64,000 nucleotides of DNA from Notospermus geniculatus (Eukaryota; Nemertea; Pilidiophora; Heteronemertea; Lineidae), in assembly GCA_002633025.1 (NCBI GenBank), contig NMRB01000413.1, forward strand, positions 54,078 through 118,077. The letters are read 5' to 3'. Below are positions 37,801-49,800 of the stretch, in pieces (within the stretch, counting starts at the first letter, position 1; each line of letters begins with the position of its first letter). The position numbers and the translations under genes are program-made. The notes under the pieces were generated by a model. The model was not told where the DNA came from. It was given only the letters and a program-made list of their open reading frames with translations, and made no database searches.

Positions 37801-40800
37801 ATTGTTTCCCTGTTCATTCCCAGAAAACAGAAGTTATGCTTACAAAGTTGAAATGTCCATTTTGATTATCAGTGTTATGTTTGTCTTCAAGGTCACTACT
37901 GTCAAAATGGTACCCGCTTCAGCACGGAATTCCCCTGTCCAGCTGGCACGTACAATGCCCTTCAGCGGGGTAAAACTTTGGCCGATTGCCAGGCCTGCCC
38001 CGGTGGGAAGTACTGCGAAAGCCAAGGCAACAGTCAGCCGACAGGGAACTGTTCGGCAGGATGGTACTGCCCCAGTGGCGCTGTGCAGCCAAATGATACA
38101 ACAAACGGCGGGCGGTGTTCTAAGGGGTACTATTGCCCAGAAGGTAAGTCGAAAACCAGATTGATTGGGGTATTCTTAGAAATGGCAACAGGTCATTGTG
38201 AATTCCACGACCTTTTGAGCTTTTAGTAGGCCTAACTGTTGTTGTCTGTCATTAACAAAATGTATTTCTGACTTGCAGGATCTCCTGACCCTATCCCATG
38301 CCCCGGCGGCAGTTTTTGCCAATTCGACGGACTCGACACGCCATCTGGTCTCTGCTCTGCCGGGTTCTACTGCACAGCGAAAGCCTTTATATCCAAACCA
38401 ACAGACGGCGTCACCGGAAGTATCTGCCCGCCTGGTTTCTACTGCCCGACAGGGTCTACTGCACCGATGGCATGCAGCCCTGGGACATACAGTCCGACTT
38501 CTGGAAATACAAACATGACGGATTGTCTAGCATGTACCAGAGGGGAGCACTGCCTGGGGTACAATCTCACAGCTACTAGTGGTAAGATGTTAATCTTCTT
38601 TGCCACTTTGAGGTGCTTGATTATTTGAGAAATTTCTGCTCATTTAATGCTCATTTGTGACCCACTCTAGCAAAAGTAGGCACTTGTCACAACTGACGAA
38701 AGTGTTAACAACCTCACAACACAATAGCTGAAATGTACATCTCTAGACTCTGCAGGATGACAACAGTAGTGGACAGCAGGGATAATAGGGAGGTTTCGCA
38801 AGCGCCCGGTTAGGCCATACGACGAAGTTTATCTATTGTCGTCGTAGGGCCTAACTGGGCGCTTGCGAAACCTCCCTATTAGTTGAGTAAACTGATGACC
38901 ACTGCTGATGCCTACTTTCACTAGAGCAGGTCACGTTTCTCCTTCAATATCTATGAAAATCATAACATCTTAATCCTGATTCATGTTCTACTCTACGAAA
39001 CTTACCGGTACCTCGATTCATGTCCTAATGAACTCGAGGAAACTTAACCTCTGTTATTTTTGTTCGCTAGGAAATTGCACCGCAGGTTACTACTGCCCTC
39101 CCGGACAAACCGTCGCCACAGCCTACACCTGTCCTGTGGGCCACTTCTGCCCAGAACAGACAGCATCGCCCATCCTCTGCCCGAGCGGGCAGTATCAAGA
39201 TGAAGCCGGTAGACCAAGCTGTAAGATTTGCCCACCAGGGTACTTCTGCGACAACAGCCTCGGAGTTGTGGTGGTGAATGCGTCCATTACTTGTCCACCT
39301 GGTTATTACTGTCCTGCAGGTGAGTTGGCGCCATCTCGTGTCAGATTTTGTAATTATATTTAGTTGAAAGCCAAGCACCAAATACAGTAATAGTTGGAAC
39401 TGACTTCAGACGTTTTCAAATTCCTATTTTAGGAACCGAAAGAGCAGACCAGTATCCCTGCCCCCTTGGAACGTTCGGCAACTCAACCGGCTACAACATG
39501 TCTGAGAACTGTAGCCCTTGCAGCGGGGGCCAGTACTGTGGCATTGTGGGACAGGTCGCTCCGACTGGATTATGTCATGCTGGATACTACTGTCGAAAGT
39601 ACGCCATGTCGTCAACACCCAATCAGACCACAGATGCAAATATTTGTCCCCAAGGTAAGTGGAGGCCTACTGTACGTTTTGAAAGATCTGAAGTTTGGTT
39701 CCTGATTTTTTCACACGAGTTGGCTCTCAATGGGCAATTTCACTGTTGTTCGCTTCCCTTCAACTTACGCCGAGACCAATGACAAGAGCAAGTGATCAGA
39801 ATATGGCCGAGCTAGGCCTACCCATAGATAACAACTTGAGTAGAAAACTGTCACTTACGTTGAGTGTTAAACATGGGGAATGCAGAAGTTTTGCTTTCAA
39901 AATGTTACTGTCGCTGTAATCATATGTTAGACTTCATGCACTCTTTTTCAGGATTTTACTGTCCAGAAGGTACGGCAGAACCAGTGCAATGTCCTCCCGG
40001 ACGTTTCGGTGCGACAGAAGGTCTTGTCAATGTCACAAGCTGTACGTTGTGTACAGGAGGCTATTACTGTGAGCATAACGGACTGTTGTCAGTCCAGGGA
40101 CAGTGTAAGGCTGGGTATTACTGTCCGACAGGGTCCTCATCAAGGATGCAGGTGATCTGCCCCACTGGCCATTACTGTCCTACAGGTAGTGCTGCTCCAG
40201 AGAGATGTCCTGAGGTAGGTCATGGAATGGGGAACTTTTCTGCCGTCGGTGGCCGTAAGAGGCCGCCTGTTACCGGTCCTAGAACGTCGCAAAATTTGGC
40301 GTCAAGTGCGTGAGCCACGGCACCCACGTCATTATGGACGACGTTGTGGCATGCATTTCTGCCCTGTGACGTCAAATTTCATGACGTTCTGGGACTGGTA
40401 ACTCGTAGCGGCCTCTGACGGCTCCAAAATTCCTCATTGTTGATAATTACTTGATTTCATGGAAATGGGGCAAAAATTTTGACAAATATTTGAAGAAATG
40501 TTCTTCTTATTGGTGACACCGATAACATTTCTTCAAAAATTTTTTCATAGAGCTCACCAATTTGAAGAAATGACGTATTGAAGCTGTCGTCTGCTTAGAC
40601 TTACGCTGTAGAGTCTTGAATTCATATTCATTGACTGCTTCTTTCCAGGGAACATTCAACAATTACACAGGAATTGCCCGCTCTGGGGACTGCACTTCAT
40701 GCACCCCTGGTGACTATTGTGGGACCCAGGGGCTCAACACGACAACAGGACCATGCGCCCCTGGGTATTATTGCCCAGCTGGCCAGAACTCATCACAGCC

Positions 40801-43800
40801 GTCAGATTACGAATGCTGGGTAGGCCACTACTGCCCAGGGCAGACGGCACTTCCGATACCATGCGCAAACGGAACTTACATGAACCACACGATTGGTTCG
40901 GTGTGTTATACCTGCCCCGCCGGCTTCTATTGCGTCAGCGGTAATCTAGTGAATGAATGCCCAATGGGTTACTACTGCCCCCTGGGGACTGGGTTCAACC
41001 ACCAACCTTGTCCACGAGGGACGATCAACAACCAAACAGGATTGGCGCGGGCGAACCAATGTCAACAATGCCCTGGTGGAGAGTACTGCGACAAGATTGG
41101 TGCCGTCACGTCAACAGGAAAATGTGCTCCGGGACACTTTTGTCAGTTCGGTGTGGATCGGCGGGAACCGGCTGGAAATTCGTCTGTGTGCGGCACAGGT
41201 GCTGGTTAGTATTCATTTGTCATCTTCAGTCAGTCCTTTTCTGCATTATAAGTGGAATAAGTTTGGCTCAGCTCCTTGGAAATTATGAGAAAACCAGTCG
41301 ACATAATCTTTTACATCATTTCTTCCTTCCCTAGGTGCTGAGACAGGCAAGGGTGGTATCTGCCCACCATCGACCTACTGCCCCCTCGGTACAACCCTAC
41401 CACTGCCATGTGAAGCTGGAACATACAGCAACGAGAGTGGCCTAGCGGCCTGTCACCAATGCCCAGCAGGTTACTACTGTCTCCAAGGAGTTGCCACATA
41501 TGAAGACACCCCCTGTCCAACTGGTCACTACTGCCCAGCCGGCACGACCGGGGCACATGAGAACCCGTGCCCTGCTGGAACGTATAACCCTGCTAATCGA
41601 TCCACTGACTTTTCCGCCTGTATTGGCTGCACGCCGGGGTACTACTGTGGTACTGCCGGCCTCGAAATGCCGACAGATCAGTGCGCACCTGGCTGGTATT
41701 GCTCTGGGAATTCAACATCTGCGAACACGACGACCCACGGAGGGGAATGCCAACCTGGGTATTACTGCCCGCAGGGATCACACACGCCGACAGCCTGTGA
41801 CCCAGGAGCATACTGCCCGGCAGCGGGACTTGCCGCCCCGGCTGGTAACTGTACTGCAGGTAAGCATACTTCCATCTTTTCAGCTGAAGATATCAGATGG
41901 TGTCTTTGAATGGAAGATAAGGGGATAGTATGGTATATCGTACCTCAAGTAAGTTTCCGTGAATGTGATTGGCCGAGAGCGGTCACGTGAGCGGTGGACA
42001 TTTCGGCATGTTCGCCCGGAAAATATTTCCGGTTGGAATGTTTTCCCGCAAAATGCTTCGAGACGGCCCCACGTCCGCCATTTTGTTTCTCGCTTCAAAT
42101 GACACGGCGGTTTTGCAATCAAAATCGTCGAAATACCAGTCAATATTGTCAGCTTTTGTGATCATCAACAGCATGGGGTAACTGTTAACATTTTCCTGAA
42201 CACAATAGCCCATACTTGTCGCACGTTAGCTCACAATTTCAAAGAAATGAGCAAGCGAACGGCACCGATGTGGGTCCAGTGTCGTGCGTTCATCTAGGTC
42301 CGCATCGACATTACATCAGGCGTGGTGCAGCGCAATGCGGATCATTTGACTGATGATAAACGCCACGAGAACTTCTCTCTGATGACTTTCGGTACGATAT
42401 AAAAAATGGTGCCCGTCGTGTCGGGCGGTAGAGCGAAATGTCACCCCTCGAAAGCAATGTTGCCCTTGGCTGGCGCCTCGGGCAACATGGCTTTCTCGGG
42501 GTGACATTTCGCTCTACCGCCCGACACGACGGGCACCATTTTTATAATGTTTAGGAGGTGTTAGGCCCTTAAGCCAAACCGGACTTTTGGCACCATGGAA
42601 GAATGCCTGTCTTGCACGTGGGCAATCCGGGTTCGATTCCTGGTGAGGTCTGCAACAATAGCATATGGCCTAGTCATGTCGTGCATGGCCCATTTGGTGT
42701 CCTTATGATAAGCCTTAACAGCTTACCATTGAAATTGCTTTTATACCAATGTATTAGAAGATGCAGATAAACGTTCTGCTTTCCTCTAGGTTACTACTGC
42801 CTTGGTCAGTCAAGTTCCCCAACTCCAACCGACGGCACAACTGGTAACATCTGTCCAACAGGGCATTACTGCCCTCAGGGCAGCCCGGATAAGATACCCT
42901 GTGCAGAGGGTTATTACTTGAACGCCACTGGTGCTGCTATAGAAAAGGCCTGCGTTCCGTGTTCTGCTGGCATGTATTGTCCGAGCAGGGGGATGACGGA
43001 ACCACTCCTTGATTGTGATGAGGGGTACTACTGTCCGGTGAAACAGAACCAGTCAACACCGTACCAGTACAGGTAGGTTCCTAACGTTTCGTTGTAGGTT
43101 TTATTATATGCACGCCACGGGTCACCCATCCAAGTACTGTACTGACTGCGCTCTACGTTGCTTAACTTCTAGTTCAGAGGCCAATGCGCCGACCACAAGG
43201 CCATAAAGGAAATCCTAAGCCGTGCCGTAGGGTAGCTGCAATTAGGCATTTAATGCATAGGTTGCGGGAACCACGATCAGCTCTGTACAGTTTGACACAA
43301 AAGTGCCTCATATTCTTCGTAAAATTCAGTCATTTTGTGTCGTTATTTTAGATGCCCAGTTGGACACTATTGCCCACGTGGCTCGCCCGCTCCAGTACGC
43401 TGTGAGAACGGTACCTATCAAGACCAAGAAACACAACCAACGTGCAAGACTTGCCCGGCGGGCTACTTCTGCGATAACACAATGGGAATCGTCGTCCTTG
43501 ACAACTCGACAACGCTTTGCCCCATGGGATACTACTGCCCTGCTGGTACGAGGTTCAGCACAGAGTTTCCATGTCCGATCGGAACATTCAACAACAGAAC
43601 TGGTGAGTACCCAACTCTGTCGTCTGCTAGTTTGATATCCTGTGGCTTGGGGAATGCGGTGGTGCAGTGATTGAGTGTCGGACTTAAGACTGAGAGGTTA
43701 TGGGTTCGATTCCCAGCCAGGTTGCCACTTTGTATTCTCAACTGGTCTGAAAGGATCAAGTGATGCACTGAATGAGCTGCTCTTCGAGTAACGCAGAAAG

Positions 43801-46800
43801 GTTTCTGGAGAGACTGGGGTAACAACGCGAAGTACTTTGAGTCTGTACCATATCAAGCTTCATATCATTTCCTGTATTCCCTCAGGTCCCCTTCCTTCAC
43901 TTCTACACCGATCTCTCCCTTTCAGGTCTCATTCAAGAGTCTGACTGTACACCATGCCTTGGCGGTTATTACTGCCCAATGGTTGGCATGGTAACACCTG
44001 TCGACCTCTGCTCACCCGGATACTTCTGTAAACAAAATGCCAACATCTCTGCCCCAGACCAAGGAGCAGACGCGAATATATGCCCTGTTGGACATTATTG
44101 CACCCAGGGGACCGCTGATCCTACGCCGTGTCCGAAAGGGACGTATAATAACGGAACAGGACTTGAGAAAATGGCGGATTGTCCAGCCTGTCCTGCTGGC
44201 AGTTATTGTGCCGAGGTCGGGAAAGTGCAACCAACTGGACTTTGTTCACCGGGGTAAGTGCAGCAGGAGCCAGAATTATAAAAGTTTGAAGATTTAGAAA
44301 ATAAAAGAGGTAAAGGGAAAGTTTCATCCTCCCACAGCAGGGGTTTTTACCTCGCTCCTCTTCATCCACTTACACAAACTTTGTTTGCGAGTGTATGAAG
44401 AGGAATGAGACCAAAGCCCTGCTGTGGGAGGATGGGGAAGTTTGGGATCGGATCTTATTAGACCTTCTTCTCTTCTAGTTACTATTGTGGTTTGTCTTCG
44501 ATGAGTTCCACCAGGGCAGTCTGTCCAGTCGGGCATTACTGCCCTGAAGGATCGGGGGCCCCTGTACCCTGCCCACGAGGAACATGCACCAACACCCCTG
44601 GCAATCGAAACATCACGCAATGCGACAGTTGTGACCCGGGAAAACACTGTAACGGAACCGGACTGAGCGAACCCACAGGGGATTGTGATCCCGGGTATTA
44701 CTGCCCCGGTGGCGACGACGTCCCGAACCCTGTTGCTACGCCGTGTCCCATTGGTCTACACTGTCCACGTGGAAGTGGACAGCCCGTGCCATGCCCGCCC
44801 GGGACATTCACCAATTACACCCAAGCTGCGTCATGCGAGGTCTGTCCGGCTGGATTCTACTGCGTACCAGAGGAGGTCATTGCGGGTAAGTAGTTTTAAA
44901 GAACTCTCCAGGAAAGACGCATAAGATGTTGATTCTGTATGATTAGAGGAATTTAGTGAGTTTTGAAGGATGGGCTCACGACCACTTCTGACCTGAGCAG
45001 ACGATTTCTTCTGACCTCAGCAGACAACATTTTCTTGCCTGAGCAGACGACATCTTCTGACATGTGCAAAGGCCCAGTTTGATGATTTTGAAGTCTTCAT
45101 CCAGGCAGCTTTGTTTTGTAAGAGGCCTACATGTTCCCAGTAGAACTACTACTTGAAATGAGTTGTGTCTTTTTCAGGTAACTCCTCCAGCGGATGGCGT
45201 CTCTGCCCACGAGGATTTTACTGCCCAGAACAAACTGGCCGCAACTGGACCGCATGCCCCATGGGTAAATTCAGCAACCAGCTTGGCCTTGAGCAGGAGA
45301 AGGAGTGTACGCCATGCACCGGAGGAATGTACTGCGAGGGCACCAATCTGACCCAGCCGACTGGTTATTGTGCCCCAGGTCATTACTGTACTGTTGGAGT
45401 CAACATGGCTGCGCCGGTCAGCAGTCACATAGGAGGTGGCGGCGTGTGTACTGTTGGCCATTACTGCCCTGGCGGTACGGTGACACCTGAGCCATGCCCT
45501 CCAGGGTCTTATCAGGTAAGGTGGTAGAGATGGCTGATCGAGATCTGCCGTTATTTTCCTTTAAAAATCATGTTCCTTGGTTCGTATCGTAAATCCAGTG
45601 AAACTCACTGTTTTTCAATCTCACCCCCAGGACCAGACAGCACAATCCAACTGCACCCAATGCCCGGCTGGATACTACTGCACCTCCGGATCCAGCATTT
45701 ACACGGACAAACCTTGTCCCTCGGGCCACTATTGTCCACCTGGGACCGAGTATGACATACAGTTCAAGTGTCCAAAGGGAACATTCAACAACTTGACCAG
45801 TAAGTAGGCTACCTTGGTGATAGGCAACTAGGCCTACCTGTATTTTCATTGTGTTAGTCACAGTTTCGGTTCTGTGCTGACAAGTCCAACTGAATTTTAA
45901 ACCTGCTGTATCACCCTATGAACTGTTTCCTCACTTCAGTGCAAGCCAATGATTCGTCCTGCACCCCATGCACCCCTGGCTCTTACTGCGAGGGTGAGGG
46001 TAACAGCTCCCCGACGAGTGAATGTGACCCCGGCTGGTACTGTACTCTTGGGTCGTACCTCCCTCAGCCTTCATCTCCAGAGGGTGGGAAATGCCTGGCT
46101 GGTAAGTGCGATCAGAATTTTCATTTGGCAGGTCATGTCTAAAATGGAATTGGGAGATAAATGATATCTTATTGCAGCTTCTTAGGAAAGGACTTTGCAA
46201 GAGCATTAATTATTTTGCAAATTTGGTGAATTTTTGCAGCATTTTACGTCAGTTGAGGCATAAAACTTGAAATTCTTGTTTTCAGGTACCTATTGCCCAC
46301 GTGGCAGTTTCGCACCAACGGGCTGCGACCCTGGCAAGTACTGTGACGTCGACATGATGTCATCACCCCGAGGTCCATGTAACGCTGGGTTCTACTGCAG
46401 TGGAAACTCATCGACTGCTCAACCGACAGGTTTAGGAGGTACGTACCCTGCTGGAAAGCACCCCTGAAACCCCGACGTGAACGTCTATCCTATTGTTTGC
46501 TGTTCTCTTCGTGGCATTCGCGTTGGCGGTTTGAGGGCTTTGCGAAAACTCTGTTGTCTCATTGTCAAAACCTGTGTTGAGTCAAAGAGAGTTGCCCTCT
46601 CTGTCACATAAAGAATGGGTCTCACAGGGGATTGAACCAAGAACCTCCGAGGTGACAGGTGCTGATGTTTCAACTGTGCCACTTGGACAGCCTGAGAAGA
46701 AAGAGAAGTATCAGATATGAAATGACATTTGCTTCTCTTTTCCAGGTGACCGTTGCAGCCCTGGCCACCACTGCATCGCAGGCAGTGCATTTGAGACCCC

Positions 46801-49800
46801 GTGCCTACCTGGGTACTACCAACCAAGCTACAGGGCTGAGAATGTTTCCTGGTGCATCGAATGTACAGCCGGGAAGTACTGCAACAGCAGCGGACTGGCG
46901 TCACCGGATGGTGACTGTGATGCTGGTTACTACTGCCCGCCTGCACAGACTGTACGGGACCCGAGCTCTTATGAATGTCCCGCTGGCCATTACTGCGTAA
47001 CTGGCTCCAGTTGGTACCAGAAGTGCCCCTCCGGCACCTACCAGGATGAGATCAGACAGAGTACATGCAAGACTTGCCTGGATGGATTCTACTGCGACAA
47101 CTCCCTCGGGCCTATTATCAACGTGACGCAGTTTGACTGCCCTGTTGGTCATTACTGTCCAAACGGTACGCAGACAGCGACGGAATGGCCGTGTCCTGCT
47201 GGAACGTTCAACAACGGCACTGGGCTGAGAAGCGCATCGGAATGTCTGCCATGTCTTGGTGAGTTCTCCTCTCCACTTGAGACTTTTCTCGTGCAACTTG
47301 GCTCTCTATGGGCAATTCATCATTGTTGGTTTCCATACAACTTACCCACAGTTCTGACTACAACTTACCCACAGTTCTGACTACAACTTACCCACAGTTC
47401 TGACTACAACTTACCCACAGTTCTGACTACAAGACCTGTTGGCATTTCAGGTGGTTACTATTGCCCAGGAGGTGGCGTTGTCTACCCCTCACTCCCGTGC
47501 AGTGAAGGTTACTTCTGTCGTCGTGGAGCTGAAGTCGCCGCACCGAGCCAGAGCAGCGATGCCAACATCTGCCCATGTGGCTACTATTGCCCACAGCAGA
47601 CGACGGAGCCCGTTGCGTGCCCGATTGGGACGTTTTCTAACAACACTGGGTTGAGGAATGTTACGGACTGTACATCATGCACTAAAGGTGAGCTAGGCCC
47701 TGTTTATACTGAAGCGTAGCAGCGCAAAGGGGTGGAAGCAACGTTTTGAAGAATGCTTACTTCGTGGTAGCTGGTATTTGAACAGTGGCACCAGGGTTTT
47801 TTCCGGGTATGAACATTCTTGCCTGAAAGGTCCGGAAAATCAAATTGGATGCTATATTTTCAGGGTACTACTGCGACGATCTTGCACTCAACGAACCCAA
47901 AGGATTCTGCGACCCTGGCTTCTACTGCGTAGAAGGCTCAAACAATCCAACAGCACAGATTTGCCCAATTGGGCGCTATTGCCCACAGGGTACTCACACT
48001 CCCGTGCGTTGCCCAAGTGGTACATGGTCCAATGCGACAAGACTGACGAATGCGAGTGAATGTACACCATGTCCTGCTGGATCGTACTGTCAACGAAACG
48101 GTCTGACATCACCAGAGGGTGATTGTCAGCAGGGATACTACTGTCCTGAAGGTAAGTATCGTAAATGAATTGTGGGCACTGGTTGGCTCTAGACAGTCAA
48201 AATCTTGGAAGTTAGGCCACGGTTAGTATATCCTTTGGTTTACGGGCATAAAGATTTTGAGCCCAGGTACGGAGGACGGAATAAAAATTAAAAAAAACTT
48301 CAGTTCAGTTCATTTTTAGCTCACCCGTGAGCTATAGTCGTCACGCGGTGTCCGTCGTCCGTCGTCGTCCGTCATCGTCCGTCGTTAGCCGTCGTAGTCT
48401 GTTAGCAGGGCACGTTTCGTAACCGCTGGACCTATTGACACCAAACTTGGTACATATGTGCCCCTAGGTCAGATGACCTCAGACACCAAGTTTCGGTCCG
48501 ATCTGATTCCTGGGTCGGCCACCAGGGGGGCTTAACCGAAAACCTTTAAAGTGCAGTTTCGCCTTAACCGTTGATCGGATCATCACCAAATTTTTATCGT
48601 AGGTACATCTGATGAGAATACACGACATATTACCCGGGTTTTTGATTTGACGTAATTTTCAAGGTCACAGAGGTCAAAGTTCGAAATTTCATTGTTGGGC
48701 GGCACGTTTCGTGGCTATTTGTCCTGGATTGTTCAAATTAGGTGTGATGATGTATCTAGGTGCCCTCTATGTATGTGGCGAATTTCGGTCCGATCGGACT
48801 TCAAATATGGCCACCAGGTGGCTATCTTGGAAATGGGGCGTTGGCCCATAGCTCGTTAACTACTGGAGCTAGAATGTTCTGAACTTAAACAAGTATGTAT
48901 CTTTGTAGCCTTCATGTGTACAGCAAATTTCAGCGGGATCGGACGTCATAGACCGTTGCCAGGCAGCCATTTTGGAAAACGGAACTTTGACCCGTGTGAC
49001 CGATAAAGGTGGTTCAACTTGAAAACCCGTATAATATGTCATGTGTCTTCATTAGATGTACCCATGATACAAATTTGGTGACGATCCGTCAAATAATAAG
49101 TTTGTTATTGTACTTTTTGTATGTTTCAAATGGAGCCATCTAGTGACTATATAATGAACTACAGTATATCTATCCTGTTTGGAAACTCATGGTGAACCAC
49201 TGGAGCTATTGACTTCAAACTTCACACATATGTGCCCCTTGGTCAGATTACCTCAGACACCATGTTTCGGTCCGATCTGATTCCTGGCTTGGCCACCAGG
49301 GGGGGACAAACCGAAAACCTTTAAAGTGCAGTTTCACCTTAACCGTTGATCGGATCGTCACCAAATTTTTATCGTAGGTACATCTGATGAGGATACACGA
49401 CATATCACCCGGGTTTTTGATTTGATGTAATTTTCAAGGTCACAGAGGTCAAAGTTCGAAATATCATTGTTGGGTGGCATGTTTCGTGGCTATTTGTCCT
49501 GGATTGTTCAAATTAGGTGTGATGATGTATCTAGGTACCCTCTATGTCTGTGGCGGATTTCGGCCCGATCGGACTTCAAATATGGCCACCAGGTGGCTAT
49601 CTTGGAAATTGAGCATTGGTCCATAGCTAGTTAACTACTGCAGCTGGAATGTTCTGAACTTGAACAAGTATGTATCTTTGTAGCCTTCATTTGTACAGCA
49701 AATTTCAGCATGATCGGACTTCACAGACCGCTGCCAGGCAGCCATTTTGGAAAATGGAACTTTGACCTGTGTGACCGATAAACGTTGTTCAACTTGAAAA

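Noticed and set aside
41928-42310. Open frames around 41880-42213 on both strands
   Set aside because: Located between exons 47 and 48, without repeat cysteines or splice sites; likely chance frames.
43103-43209. 5S rRNA gene
   Set aside because: Only the internal promoter part matches; the rest diverges and a second copy has the same non-5S flank.
47338-47430. CRISPR-like repeat array
   Set aside because: Units are directly adjacent with no spacers and the genome is eukaryotic.
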